Shown piece after piece: positions 9,221-18,726 of a stretch of DNA of 64,000 nucleotides. Source of the DNA: Berkiella sp963803015. Its GTDB lineage: Bacteria; Pseudomonadota; Gammaproteobacteria; Berkiellales; Berkiellaceae. The DNA is taken from assembly GCA_963803015.1 (NCBI GenBank), contig CAWDKV010000003.1, positions 1-64,000 of the forward strand. The letters are read 5' to 3'. Every line of letters starts with the position of its first letter. The stretch's first letter is position 1. The notes beneath the pieces were generated by a model that saw only the letters and a list, made by a program, of their open reading frames with translations, was not told where the DNA came from and ran no database searches. Both the position numbers and the translations under genes were made by a program.

Positions 9221-10507
9221 ATGAAAAAACAAAACACGCGCGCACTTGCAGTTAAAGTGCTGTTACTTGTTATTAAACAAGGTTTCTCTTTTCAACCCGC
9301 TCTTGTCAGTAAAACTTGTCCTTCCCTTGCGCCACAAGATGCTTCTTTTGTTAGCTTTTTGTGCTTTGGTGTCTTGCGATTTTACTTTCAATTAGAAGCA
9401 GCTTTAGCCTTATTGTTAAAAAAGCCCCTGAAGGACAAAGATTTTGATCTCAACTTGTTACTTATTGTTGGGCTATATCAACTTTTTCATACTGATATTA
9501 AACCTCATGCCATTCTTCATGAGACGGTTGAAGCTTGTCAGAGCCTGCAAAAACCCTTTTCTAAAGGCCTAATCAATGGTATTTTGCGGGAAGCCTTGCG
9601 GCAAATTGACACATTAAAACCGCCCTTAGAGAAAGCGCATCCCCATTGGCTGGTTTCATCCCTCAAAAAAGCCTGGCCAGACCATTGGCAGCAGATTATT
9701 GCGGCGAATTTAACGCCCCCTCCTTTTAGTTTGCGGGTGAATCTATCCCAAATTTCAAGAGAAGCCTATTTACAAAAATTAGAAGAAAAAGAATTGAGCG
9801 CACGGGTCTGTCCTTTTACTCAGACCGGACTCATTTTAAAAGAAGGTCTTAATGTCGAAAAATTACCTGGCTTTAGTGACGGTTTAATCAGCGTTCAAGA
9901 TTGCGCAGCACAGCTGGCCGCCCCTTTATTAGATTTACAGTCAAAGCTTCGGATCTTGGATGCTTGTGCCGCACCCGGGGGCAAAATGGCGCACATTTTA
10001 GAAACCGAGCCCGATGTAGAAGTGCTTGCGATTGAAAAAGACGCTGAACGTTATGCCCGGCTCATCGATACACTACAACGCCTAAAGCTTAAAGCCCAGA
10101 CCCTGTGCGCAGATGCGATGACTCCTGAAGCCTGGTTTGATGGACAATTGTTTGATCGCATTTTAGTCGATGCGCCCTGTTCTGCCACAGGTGTTATCCG
10201 GCGCCATCCTGATATTGCCTTGCATCGGCAAGCCAGCAACATTCCTTTGTTAGCCAAACAGCAAGAAAATATTCTTGCCAAGTTGTGGCCGTTACTCAAA
10301 CCAAGTGGCATACTTTTATATGTTACCTGTTCTGTACTCCCTGAGGAAAATGAAACACAAATTAAGCAGTTTCTACAACATCACCCTGACGCCGAGATCC
10401 TTCCCCTTGCAGAAAAATGGGGACTGGCGCAAACCTTTGGGCGACAAATACTAAATGGACAAGATGACATGGATGGTTTTTACTATGCAAAGCTTACAAA
10501 AAAATAG
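9221..10507 (+). CDS. rsmB: 16S rRNA (cytosine-967-C5) methyltransferase RsmB
   Basis: Methylates C967 of 16S rRNA. The 428-residue product has an N-terminal NusB-like RNA-binding domain (residues 1-140) followed by a SAM-dependent methyltransferase domain. Visible motifs are DACAAPGGKMAHIL (SAM site), VDAPCSATGVIRRHPD (motif IV Pro-Cys) and VTCSVLPEENE (catalytic Cys, motif VI). Gene order fmt-rsmB-trkA-trkH is conserved in gammaproteobacteria, which supports the name. trkA follows after 12 bases. Confidence 0.94.
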   Translation: MKKQNTRALAVKVLLLVIKQGFSFQPALVSKTCPSLAPQDASFVSFLCFGVLRFYFQLEAALALLLKKPLKDKDFDLNLLLIVGLYQLFHTDIKPHAILHETVEACQSLQKPFSKGLINGILREALRQIDTLKPPLEKAHPHWLVSSLKKAWPDHWQQIIAANLTPPPFSLRVNLSQISREAYLQKLEEKELSARVCPFTQTGLILKEGLNVEKLPGFSDGLISVQDCAAQLAAPLLDLQSKLRILDACAAPGGKMAHILETEPDVEVLAIEKDAERYARLIDTLQRLKLKAQTLCADAMTPEAWFDGQLFDRILVDAPCSATGVIRRHPDIALHRQASNIPLLAKQQENILAKLWPLLKPSGILLYVTCSVLPEENETQIKQFLQHHPDAEILPLAEKWGLAQTFGRQILNGQDDMDGFYYAKLTKK

Positions 10508-10519
10508 CTCTCAACCTTT

Positions 10520-11890
10520 ATGAAAATTATTATTTTAGGCGCTGGGCAAGTAGGCAGCTCTTTGGCAGAGCATCTGAGCCAAGACAATGATGTCACCGTG
10601 ATTGATATCAATTCGGATAATTTAAACGCGCTACAAGAACACTTGGATATCCGCACCATTTGCGGCTCGGCCTCTTACCCCAATGTGTTAATGAGTGCCG
10701 GCGCAGAAGATGCTGATCTTCTCATTGCCGTCACCAATTCTGATGAAGCCAATATGCTGGCTTGTCGTATTGCTTATACCTTGTTTAGAACGCCAACCAA
10801 AATAGCGCGGGTACGTGCCACCCAATACATTGCCTATGATGAGCTCTTTACACCAGAAGCCCTGCCTATAGATATGATAATTAGTCCTGAGCAATTAGTG
10901 ATGCAGCATATCAAACGGCTGATCGAACATCCTGATGCCCTTCAAATAGTGAGCTTTGCTCAAGGTCGCGTGCAGCTTGCTGCAGTTAGAGCTTTTTATG
11001 GTGGCCCCCTTGTTGGGCACGCGCTAGGGGATATGAAAAAACACATGCCTCAAGTCGATACTAAAGTGGTAGCTATTTTTAGGCGTAATAAACCCATCAT
11101 TCCAAGTAATGAGACGATTATTGAACCTGATGATGAGGTTTTTTTTCTCGCAACCCCAAGTCACATTGATGCCGTGATGAGTGAATTACGACAATTAGAT
11201 CAACCCTATAAACGGGTGATTATTGGTGGAGGCGGCAATATCGGGTTCAAGCTGGCAGATGCGCTTGAAAATCAATTTCATGTCAAAATTATTGAGCAAT
11301 CAAAATCACGCACAGAATTTTTAGCGACCGAGCTCAGAAGAACAGTGGTTTTACACGGCGATGCCGCCAATCGAGAATTGCTTTTAGATGAAAATATTGA
11401 AGAGACCGATGTCTTTTGTGCAGTCACCAATCACGATGAAGCCAATATTATGTCAGGGATTTTAGCCAAAAGGCTGGGTGCCCATAAAGTAATGGCTTTG
11501 ATTAATCGCTCTGCTTATGTGGATGTCATAGAAGGAGGAGATATCGATATTGTTATCTCTCCCCAACAAACCACCATTTCCAGTCTGCTTTCCAGAGTAA
11601 GAAGAGGCGATGTGGTCAATGTCCACTCTCTGCGTCGCGGTGCGGCTGAAGCCATAGAAGCCATTGCTCATGGTGATGTGAAATCTTCCAAAGTTATAGG
11701 GCGTAAAGTACGCGAGATCCTTTTGCCTGAAGGCGCAACCATTGGCGCCATTATCAGAGAAGATAATGTGATTATCGCAGATGATGAGTGCCAAATTTTG
11801 GCAGGAGATCATGTCATCTTATTTGTAATCGATAAACGCCATATTGCAAAAGTCGAGCAATTGTTTCAAGTGGGAGTCACCTTTATTTAA
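10520..11890 (+). CDS. trkA: Trk potassium uptake regulatory subunit TrkA
   Basis: Cytoplasmic NAD-binding subunit of the Trk potassium transporter. The 456-residue protein consists of two RCK units. Each has a Rossmann nucleotide-binding motif (IILGAGQVGSSLAEHL at residue 3 and VIIGGGGNIGFKLADAL near 233) followed by a TrkA-C ligand domain. Such duplication is the usual gammaproteobacterial form. It precedes trkH by one base, consistent with co-translation of the two subunits. Confidence 0.95.
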   Translation: MKIIILGAGQVGSSLAEHLSQDNDVTVIDINSDNLNALQEHLDIRTICGSASYPNVLMSAGAEDADLLIAVTNSDEANMLACRIAYTLFRTPTKIARVRATQYIAYDELFTPEALPIDMIISPEQLVMQHIKRLIEHPDALQIVSFAQGRVQLAAVRAFYGGPLVGHALGDMKKHMPQVDTKVVAIFRRNKPIIPSNETIIEPDDEVFFLATPSHIDAVMSELRQLDQPYKRVIIGGGGNIGFKLADALENQFHVKIIEQSKSRTEFLATELRRTVVLHGDAANRELLLDENIEETDVFCAVTNHDEANIMSGILAKRLGAHKVMALINRSAYVDVIEGGDIDIVISPQQTTISSLLSRVRRGDVVNVHSLRRGAAEAIEAIAHGDVKSSKVIGRKVREILLPEGATIGAIIREDNVIIADDECQILAGDHVILFVIDKRHIAKVEQLFQVGVTFI

Positions 11891-11891
11891 T

Positions 11892-13340
11892 ATGCAATTA
11901 GCAGCTATTAGTAAAATATTAGGTTTCTTGCTCATGCTGGTAAGCCTAACCATGATTCCCCCTTTATTGGTGGAAAGCTGGTATCAAGATGGCGAATTAT
12001 TTACTTTTCATCTCTCTTTTGCCGCAACTTTGTCATTAGGACTATTGCTTTGGTTCCCTTTTAAAGGACAACAAAGTCCGCTGCGATCGCACGAAGGCTT
12101 TATTATTGTGGTGCTCTTCTGGGCAACTGTGAGTATGGTCGGTGCCCTTCCTTTTTACTGGGCCAAGACACCTGAACTTTGTTTTACCGATGCTCTTTTC
12201 GAATCGGTTTCAGGCATCACGACAACCGGTTCAACCATTTTAACCGGGCTCGATCATTTACCGCATTCAATTTTATATTATCGCCAACAACTGCAATTTA
12301 TTGGCGGGCTTAGTTTCATCATTTTAGCCGTTGCCATTTTACCCGCATTAGGCATAGGGGGAATGCAGCTTTTTCGCACTGAGATCACAGGCCCAGTGAA
12401 AGATGATAGAATCACCCCCCGGATCACGCAAACCGCTAAAGCTTATTGGCTTATTTACTGCGGTATCATTGCGCTTTGCGCCTTTTTTTATCGTGTCGGA
12501 GGGATGTCATGGTTTGATTCGGTTTGCCATAGCTTTAGTACTGTCTCGACGGGCGGTTTTTCTACCCATGATGCTAGTCTTCATTATTTTCAAAGCCCCC
12601 TCATTAACTTCATTGCCATTGTTTTCATGTTTTTAGGCGCGGTGAGTTTTAAATTACATTTTCTCGCTCTCAAGCACAAAAAAATCAATGTTTATGGACA
12701 AGATCCAGAATTCCGCCATTTTTTGCGTGTGATCATCACCATGATTCTGGTTATTTGGATAGCCCTCACACTATTTGGCGAGTATAAAGAATCGCCCTTT
12801 TTGGTGTTAGATACGCTATTTCACGTGATTTCTTTCACCACAACTTCTGGGTTTATTTCCACAGATTATGCCTTTCCCGGTTTTATTCCGATTTTATTAT
12901 TATTTTGTGGCGTGATGGGGGGCTGTGCAGGCTCAACCAGTGGTGGCATGAAAATTATTCGGATCTTACTTTTACAAAAACAGGGTGTGCGTGAGATCCG
13001 TCGTTTAGTCCATCCCCACGGACAAAATGTCATCAAATTAAACGGCAGAGCGATTAATGCTCGGGTAATAGAAGCCATTTGGGGCTTTTTGGCGGTTTAT
13101 TGTTTGAGCTTTACCGTTTTACTTTTGTTGCTACTTATCGTTGAAAAAGACTTCTATTCAACCTATTCGGCGCTTCTAGCCACTTTTTCTAATACAGGCC
13201 CAGGCCTGGGTAAAGTTGCCAATGATTTTTCTTCTTTATCTCATTATGCAAAGTGGATTTTAAGTTTTGCTATGATTTTGGGCCGGTTGGAAATTTTTAC
13301 GGTATTAGTCTTATTCACCCCTCTTTTCTGGCGGCGTTAA
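11892..13340 (+). CDS. trkH: Trk potassium transporter membrane subunit TrkH
   Basis: Integral inner-membrane subunit of low-affinity potassium uptake, 482 residues with about ten to twelve hydrophobic segments. The four potassium-filter regions of the family are visible, for example SGITTTGSTIL, STVSTGGFSTHDASL, SFTTTSGFISTDY and ATFSNTGPGLGKV. ATG 11892 begins immediately after the trkA stop and is the natural start; longer readings run back into trkA. The gene ends the def-to-trk block. Its partner TrkA lies directly upstream. Confidence 0.94.
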   Translation: MQLAAISKILGFLLMLVSLTMIPPLLVESWYQDGELFTFHLSFAATLSLGLLLWFPFKGQQSPLRSHEGFIIVVLFWATVSMVGALPFYWAKTPELCFTDALFESVSGITTTGSTILTGLDHLPHSILYYRQQLQFIGGLSFIILAVAILPALGIGGMQLFRTEITGPVKDDRITPRITQTAKAYWLIYCGIIALCAFFYRVGGMSWFDSVCHSFSTVSTGGFSTHDASLHYFQSPLINFIAIVFMFLGAVSFKLHFLALKHKKINVYGQDPEFRHFLRVIITMILVIWIALTLFGEYKESPFLVLDTLFHVISFTTTSGFISTDYAFPGFIPILLLFCGVMGGCAGSTSGGMKIIRILLLQKQGVREIRRLVHPHGQNVIKLNGRAINARVIEAIWGFLAVYCLSFTVLLLLLLIVEKDFYSTYSALLATFSNTGPGLGKVANDFSSLSHYAKWILSFAMILGRLEIFTVLVLFTPLFWRR

Positions 13341-13415
13341 AATACACTCTTCAGCAAACAATATGTTTATTAACTTACATTATTTCAAATGTCCCCCTCA
13401 TTACTAAAAAAAGGG

Positions 13416-13421
13416 TATACT
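13416..13421 (+). promoter_or_regulatory. Possible -10 box for glyQS
   Basis: TATACT, a near-perfect sigma-70 -10 hexamer, lies 33 bases upstream of the glyQ start in the 114-base trkH-glyQ gap. No good -35 element stands at the usual distance, so this is a moderate candidate. Confidence 0.4.
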
Positions 13422-13454
13422 AGACGTTTTATTTTAAATGGCTAAAAGTTTCAC

Positions 13455-14360
13455 ATGACAACGGCTTATCCTTTTACTTTTCCGGAAATTATTCAAACTT
13501 TGCATCGATTTTGGGCAGAACAGGGGTGTATCATCCTGCAACCGCTCGATTTGGAAGTGGGTGCTGGCACTTTCCATCCTGCTACCTTTTTGCGCGCCAT
13601 TGGCCCTGAGCCCTGGTTTGCAGCGCATGTACAGCCTTCTAGACGACCCACTGATGGTCGTTATGGTGATAATCCCAATCGCACGCAACTTTTTCATCAA
13701 TACCAAGTCGTGTTAAAGCCTTCACCCCTCAATATTCAAGACCTTTGTTTAGATTCTTTGCGCGCCATTGGTATCTCTCCCTTAGAAAACGATATTCGCT
13801 TTGTAGAAGACAATTGGGAGTCACCTACTCTTGGCGCTTGGGGCTTAGGATGGGAAGTGTGGTTAAATGGCATGGAAACCATACAATTTACCTATTTTCA
13901 GCAAGCCGGCGGCTTAGAGTGCAAGCCTGTGATGGGGGAACTGGCTTATGGCTTAGAGCGCTTAGCCATGCATATTCAAAATAAGGACTCGATGTTTGAT
14001 TTGATCTGGGCAAAAACCCCACAAGGGATTGTCACTTATGGCGATATTTACCATCAAAATGAAGTGGAAATGTCGATTTATAATTTTGAAAAAGCCAATA
14101 CCAAAATGCTTTTCAGCCATTTTGACGACTATGAAAAAGAATGCGAAAAACTCATTGCTGACAATCTGCCGCTCCCTGCTTATGAGCTTGTGTTAAAAGC
14201 ATCGCACACCTTTAATCTCTTGGATGCCAGGAGTGCTATCGCCGTAACCGAACGTCAGCGTTATATTTTGCGGGTCAGAAATCTCGCTCGCCAAGTCGCA
14301 GAAGCTTACTATCAAGAAAGAGAAAAACGGGGCTTCCCCTTACTAAAGGAAAAAGCGTAG
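13455..14360 (+). CDS. glyQ: Glycine-tRNA ligase alpha subunit
   Basis: Catalytic subunit of the bacterial tetrameric (alpha2beta2) glycyl-tRNA synthetase. The 301-residue product is highly conserved: FWAEQGCIILQPLDLEVGAG near residue 16, GPEPWFAAHVQPSRRPTDGR near 50, and LGAWGLGWEVWLNGMETIQF near 128, which form the class II catalytic site. glyS follows after 5 bases. The pair probably shares the promoter in the preceding gap. Confidence 0.97.
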   Translation: MTTAYPFTFPEIIQTLHRFWAEQGCIILQPLDLEVGAGTFHPATFLRAIGPEPWFAAHVQPSRRPTDGRYGDNPNRTQLFHQYQVVLKPSPLNIQDLCLDSLRAIGISPLENDIRFVEDNWESPTLGAWGLGWEVWLNGMETIQFTYFQQAGGLECKPVMGELAYGLERLAMHIQNKDSMFDLIWAKTPQGIVTYGDIYHQNEVEMSIYNFEKANTKMLFSHFDDYEKECEKLIADNLPLPAYELVLKASHTFNLLDARSAIAVTERQRYILRVRNLARQVAEAYYQEREKRGFPLLKEKA

Positions 14361-14365
14361 TTATC

Positions 14366-16450
14366 ATGGCTAATACAGAAACTTTATTAATTGAAATTGG
14401 CACAGAAGAACTTCCTCCTTCTCATCTAGACAAACTGTCTCTCGCTTTTGCAGAATCGATAGCTGAGGAATTTAAGTTAGCGGGGCTTCCCTTTGGCAAA
14501 ATGGAGCATTTTGTGACGCCACGCCGAATTGCTGCACGCTTCAAAGAGGTACCAGGTGAGCAGCCTCATCGGAAAATAAAACGCAAGGGCCCTGCTTTAT
14601 CATCCGCTTATGATAAGAACAACCAACCCACACCTGCTCTTTTAGGTTTTGCCAAAAGTTGTGGCGTGGGCGTGGAAGCCTTAACTATCGAGGAAACGGC
14701 ACAAGGGAGCTGGTTAACCTTTGAAAGTGAAGAAAAAGGCCAACCACTGCATAGCCTCTTGCCTACTATCATCGAAAAAGCGCTCAATGCTCTGCCCGCT
14801 GTCAAAAAAATGCGTTGGTCCGATCTGAATATCTTATTTTTACGCCCCATCCATTGGATCTTGGCTTTACATGGCGCCAAGACTTTATCACTTAGCGTCT
14901 TTGGTCTAAAAGCGAACAATTTAACTTATGGTCACCGTTTTCTTGCGCCAAACGCCATTGCTTTAAACCATGCTGATGATTACTTACCTGTCCTTTTTGC
15001 GGCAAAAGTGATTGCCAATCAAGAAGAACGGTTGCACAAAATCGATGAAGCCATTAAAACATTGGCTGAGAAAAACAATGGAATAGCCGTTATTTCCAAG
15101 CCCTTATTAGATCAAGTCTCTGGGCTTAATGAATGGCCGGTGGCACTCCATGCGCATTTTGATAAAGCTTTTTTAGAAGTGCCGCAAGAAGCATTAATTT
15201 CTTCTATGCAGCAACATCAAAAATGTTTTCCGGTCCGGAATCGCGAGGGGGAATTGTTGCCCCTTTTCATTCTGGTAAGCAACATAGCCCCCCCTTCTCC
15301 TGATAAAATCATTCATGGCAACGAAAGAGTCATGCATGCGCGTCTAGCTGATGCGAAGTTTTTTTATGATCAAGACAGAAAAACCCCCTTAGCATCGCGT
15401 CTAGATGGCTTAAGAAGCATGGTTTTTCAGAAAAAACTGGGGACTCTTTATGAAAAATCAACTCGGATTGCTAAACTAGCGGCGCATATTGCCAAACTCA
15501 TTGAAGCCCCCCCTGTTTTAGCTGAACGCGCCGGTATCCTTTGTAAAGCCGATTTGTTGAGCGAAATGGTATTTGAATTCCCCGAGCTACAAGGCATTAT
15601 GGGCTATTATTATGCCTTAAATGATAATGAATCGCTTGAGGTGGCTATTGCCATCAAGGAGAGTTATTTACCCCGTTTTGCCAAAGACGATTTACCCGAA
15701 TCGGCACTGGGTATCGCCTTAGCCTTAGCTGATCGCTTAGACACTTTAGTTGGGATCTTTGGCATAGGACAAGCCCCTACGGGGGATAAAGATCCTTTTG
15801 CGCTGCGTCGCCAAGCCTTAGGGATAATCCGACTCATTATTGAAAAAAACCTTCCTTTAGATCTGGAAAAGCTCTGTTATATCGCACGGCAAGGTTATGG
15901 TTCTTTAATTGAAGAAGATATCATTGGCCAAATACTTGAATTTTTCATGGAAAGATTTAAAGCCTGGCATCAAGAACAAGGCATTAACCCGCAAGTGTTG
16001 GAATCGGTTTTGTCGACGAAACCTTCTTGCAAACCCTATGATTGTAGTCGTCGGGTTTTTGCGGTCAATCACTTTCAAACTTTACCAGAAGCACAACATC
16101 TTGCGGCCGCCAATAAAAGAGTACGTAATATATTACAAAAAAGTGGACAGTACTCTCTTTATAAAACCCTTCCTGAAATCAATGTGCACTTACTGACAGA
16201 AGAGGCCGAAAAACGCTTATATGCGGAGATTAAGCGATTAAGGGAAGAGACAAAACCTTTACTTCTAGAGGGAAAATATCAGGAAGCTTTAGTTCTTTTG
16301 GCATCATTACAGCAACCAGTTGATGATTTCTTTGATAAAGTCTTGGTGATGACCGAGGACGAAAAACTGAGAAATAATCGTTTAAATCTGCTTAGTCATT
16401 TATCCGCTGTTTTCCTGCAAATTGCGGATATTTCAAAGTTGGCCCTATGA
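14366..16450 (+). CDS. glyS: Glycine-tRNA ligase beta subunit
   Basis: The 694-residue beta subunit binds tRNA-Gly and edits or positions the acceptor with GlyQ. It begins with the family-typical LLIEIGTEELPP and contains HFVTPRRIA near residue 50, MRWSDLNILFLRPIHWI near 150 and the HD-type region around HARLADAKFFYDQD. The C-terminal anticodon-binding-like domain is intact. Its TGA overlaps the gmhB ATG by 4 bases (ATGA), suggesting that the downstream LPS and lipid genes are co-translated with it. Confidence 0.96.
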   Translation: MANTETLLIEIGTEELPPSHLDKLSLAFAESIAEEFKLAGLPFGKMEHFVTPRRIAARFKEVPGEQPHRKIKRKGPALSSAYDKNNQPTPALLGFAKSCGVGVEALTIEETAQGSWLTFESEEKGQPLHSLLPTIIEKALNALPAVKKMRWSDLNILFLRPIHWILALHGAKTLSLSVFGLKANNLTYGHRFLAPNAIALNHADDYLPVLFAAKVIANQEERLHKIDEAIKTLAEKNNGIAVISKPLLDQVSGLNEWPVALHAHFDKAFLEVPQEALISSMQQHQKCFPVRNREGELLPLFILVSNIAPPSPDKIIHGNERVMHARLADAKFFYDQDRKTPLASRLDGLRSMVFQKKLGTLYEKSTRIAKLAAHIAKLIEAPPVLAERAGILCKADLLSEMVFEFPELQGIMGYYYALNDNESLEVAIAIKESYLPRFAKDDLPESALGIALALADRLDTLVGIFGIGQAPTGDKDPFALRRQALGIIRLIIEKNLPLDLEKLCYIARQGYGSLIEEDIIGQILEFFMERFKAWHQEQGINPQVLESVLSTKPSCKPYDCSRRVFAVNHFQTLPEAQHLAAANKRVRNILQKSGQYSLYKTLPEINVHLLTEEAEKRLYAEIKRLREETKPLLLEGKYQEALVLLASLQQPVDDFFDKVLVMTEDEKLRNNRLNLLSHLSAVFLQIADISKLAL

Positions 16451-17004
16451 AAAAATTGATCATTTTAGACAGAGATGGCGTGATTAATGAGGACTCGGAT
16501 GACTATATCAAGTCTCCTGAAGAATGGCTTCCCATCCCTGGGAGCCTAGAGGCCATTGCTTTAATGAATCAGGCCGGGTTTACCGTGGTTGTTGCCACTA
16601 ATCAATCCGGATTAGCCCGCGCCTATTATGATGAAACAACCCTAGCCCAAATTCATGACAAAATGCATGCTGCTCTCTTTGCAGTAAAAGCAAAGGTGGC
16701 CCATATTTTTTATTGTCCGCATGGGCCAGATGAGGGTTGCCTCTGCCGCAAACCTCTCCCTGGTTTACTTCTACAAGCAAAAGAACTTTTTAATTTGGCT
16801 TCACTCAAAGACGTCCCTTTTGTTGGGGATTCTTGGCGGGATATTGAAGCTGCCCTAGCGGCTGGCGCCTTACCTGTTTTGGTCAAAACCGGAAAAGGAC
16901 AAAAAACCGCGCAAAAACATGCGCATGAATTAATGAATATTCCACAATTTGATAATCTGCTCTCTTTTGCACGCAGTTATTGTAACAAAGAAGAAACCCT
17001 ATGA
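16447..17004 (+). CDS. gmhB: D-glycero-beta-D-manno-heptose 1,7-bisphosphate 7-phosphatase
   Basis: HAD-family phosphatase in ADP-heptose synthesis for the LPS inner core. The 185-residue protein begins with the HAD motif LILDRDGVINED (two catalytic aspartates), has VVVATNQSGLAR as motif II and the zinc-binding loop with C-P-H and C-L-C residues around CPHGPDEGCLCRKP, then the GDSWRDIEAA motif. These exclude other HAD members. It overlaps glyS upstream and plsC downstream by 4 bases each, forming a tight glyQ-glyS-gmhB-plsC unit found in many gammaproteobacteria. Confidence 0.93.
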   Translation: MKKLIILDRDGVINEDSDDYIKSPEEWLPIPGSLEAIALMNQAGFTVVVATNQSGLARAYYDETTLAQIHDKMHAALFAVKAKVAHIFYCPHGPDEGCLCRKPLPGLLLQAKELFNLASLKDVPFVGDSWRDIEAALAAGALPVLVKTGKGQKTAQKHAHELMNIPQFDNLLSFARSYCNKEETL

Positions 17005-17723
17005 AATGCTGTCAACTCTGGTTACGCTCCGTACTCTTTTTTTGTGGGCAAGCCCTCGCTGCTATCTTTTTTTGTTTAGGGGGCCTTTTACTTGCGCCCT
17101 TTCCTTTCCGTTATCGTTATCACTTTATTACGCAATTTTCTCATTTCGTGATTTGGCTTGCCAAAGCGCTGTGTGGGTTAGACTATAGGGTGCAAGGGCT
17201 TGAAAACCTACCTAGCGATAATGCGATTGTCCTTTGTAAACACCAATCCGCTTGGGAAACCTTATTTTTGCAAGTGTTGCTCCCGCCTCAATCCTGGGTC
17301 TTAAAAAAACAATTACTTTATATTCCCTTCTTTGGTTGGGGGTTGGCTCTCTTAGAGCCTATTGCCATCGATCGCTCTAAAAAGACCGGTGCTTTAAAGC
17401 AGTTGATTGAAAAAGGCAAAAAACGCTTACAACAAGGACGTTGGATTGTGATTTTCCCAGAAGGCTCCCGGATCTCCGTTGGCGAAAAAGTGAAGTTTTC
17501 TCGCAGTGGCGCGCTGCTGGCGAAAGAATCCGGCTTCAAAGTTGTGCCTATTACCCATAATGCAGGCGTGTTCTGGCCTAAAAATACTTTTTTGAAAAAG
17601 CCGGGGACAATTGAAGTGATTATTGGACAACCACTTGATCCTAAAGTGCTGTCCGCAGATGAAATCCATCAGCAAAGTGAGGAATGGATTGAAAAAACCG
17701 GAAATGCATTACCGCGAAGTTAA
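17001..17723 (+). CDS. plsC: 1-acyl-sn-glycerol-3-phosphate acyltransferase
   Basis: Membrane-associated acyltransferase that makes phosphatidic acid. The 240-residue product has an N-terminal hydrophobic segment (residues 10-50) and the four PlsC motifs: CKHQSAWETL near 75 (an HX4E form of motif I), the AIDRSKK region near 120, FPEGSRI near 152 and VVPITHNAG near 180. HX4E instead of HX4D is, to my knowledge, common in this subgroup. The 3' end faces the gloA 3' end with a single base between stop codons. Confidence 0.9.
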   Translation: MKCCQLWLRSVLFFCGQALAAIFFCLGGLLLAPFPFRYRYHFITQFSHFVIWLAKALCGLDYRVQGLENLPSDNAIVLCKHQSAWETLFLQVLLPPQSWVLKKQLLYIPFFGWGLALLEPIAIDRSKKTGALKQLIEKGKKRLQQGRWIVIFPEGSRISVGEKVKFSRSGALLAKESGFKVVPITHNAGVFWPKNTFLKKPGTIEVIIGQPLDPKVLSADEIHQQSEEWIEKTGNALPRS

Positions 17724-17724
17724 G

Positions 17725-18144
17725 CTACCACTCGCCGGTATTTTTCATCGAAAGCCAAGGCTCTTGTGGGTCCAAGGCTGCTCCTTTTTGTAAGAGTTCA
17801 ATCGAGATCTCATCTGGTGAGCGCACAAAGGCCATCCGACCATCGCGCGGCGGGCGCAAAATAGTCACCCCTTTGTTCTGCAACTCTTCACAAAAACGAT
17901 AGATATTCTCTACTTCAAAGGCTAAATGGCCAAAGTTACGTCCGCCAGGATAAGGCTCGGTTTGATCCCAGTTATAAGTGAGCTCAATCATAGGCGCATC
18001 AGGGCCTGTTGCAAGAAAGATTAAAGTAAACCGGCCTTGTTCGTGTTCTGTTCTTTTTATTTCTTTTAAACCAAGCTTATTTACATAAAAATCTAAAGCC
18101 TTTTCTAAATCGAGAACGCGCACCATGGCATGTAAATAGCGCAT
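17725..18144 (-). CDS. gloA: Lactoylglutathione lyase (glyoxalase I)
   Basis: VOC-superfamily enzyme that converts the methylglyoxal-glutathione adduct to S-lactoylglutathione. The 139-residue protein has two beta-alpha-beta-beta-beta modules and all four expected metal ligands: His5, Glu54 (MIELTYNW), His73 (FGHLAFEV) and Glu116 (ISIELLQK), at the spacing of E. coli GloA. That favours GloA over another VOC enzyme. It is on the minus strand downstream of gyrB and the unknown gene 18166-18699, and may be read from the same transcript. Confidence 0.88.
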   Translation of the reverse strand: MRYLHAMVRVLDLEKALDFYVNKLGLKEIKRTEHEQGRFTLIFLATGPDAPMIELTYNWDQTEPYPGGRNFGHLAFEVENIYRFCEELQNKGVTILRPPRDGRMAFVRSPDEISIELLQKGAALDPQEPWLSMKNTGEW

Positions 18145-18165
18145 GATTTTCTCCTTTCTTCTCTT

Positions 18166-18699
18166 TCAATCCAGCTTAGGTCTAGTGGCACCCTGTGGCC
18201 CCGCAGAAGCAGCCATCTCCGCTCTTGTCTCCAAAACAGTGGTAGCCGTTGATGTTGCCCCCCCCGCGGGTACAAAACCTGGCATGGTACATTGGGCAGC
18301 AGTGCAGCAAGGTGGGGGCTTCGGCGCACCAGAAAACGCTTTAAAAAACCCCTGAAAAATCCCTTCTTGCAAAACCGACTCTCCCGCCGTAACCGTTGCA
18401 TTGGTTGAGAGTATAGGGTTGGCAACGTCCGAAATCTGAACCACACTCCCCATCTTTTCCCACCCAAACATTAATAAGCGCCCTTCCAGAAAGGACAAGC
18501 CCAGGTTGGTCAAAAAACGAACGGGTGATTTAACGAAAAATTGCCAGATCCCTTTCAACGTTTGAATGGGATGAAAAATCGCTTTAGCAAACGCTATAAG
18601 CGTAGCAATAGGGTGCAGAATCATTTGCTTGAGTGCTTTGAGATTGTCTAGAATGCCTAACCCAATCTCACTGAGAACATAACGTCCATGTCGCAACAT
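18166..18699 (-). CDS. Unknown protein with hydrophobic N-terminus and low-complexity tail
   Basis: No family recognised; 177 residues. Residues 20-80 contain two or three amphipathic or hydrophobic stretches (MILHPIATLIAFAKAIFHPI, with a repeated HPI motif), which could be membrane-associated. From about residue 125 it is rich in Pro, Ala, Gly and Thr with four cysteines (PPPCCTAAQC). ATG 18699 is preceded by TAAGGGAAG. It lies between the gyrB 3' part and gloA on the same strand. The low-complexity tail recalls the other unknown proteins of the window (6857-8242 and 21407-22795). An antisense frame in the same place is dismissed as a shadow. Confidence 0.65.
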   Translation of the reverse strand: MLRHGRYVLSEIGLGILDNLKALKQMILHPIATLIAFAKAIFHPIQTLKGIWQFFVKSPVRFLTNLGLSFLEGRLLMFGWEKMGSVVQISDVANPILSTNATVTAGESVLQEGIFQGFFKAFSGAPKPPPCCTAAQCTMPGFVPAGGATSTATTVLETRAEMAASAGPQGATRPKLD

Positions 18700-18726
18700 A
18701 CATACTTCCCTTAAAAATTAACTTTT

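Noticed and set aside
17222..17260. PlsC HX4E motif instead of HX4D as an unusual active site
   Set aside because: To my knowledge KHQSxWET-type sequences are common in proteobacterial acyltransferases of this subgroup, so this is not novel.
18105..18467. 120-codon open frame overlapping the unknown gene and gloA
   Set aside because: It spans two better supported frames, is rich in Arg and Trp, and shows no coding character.
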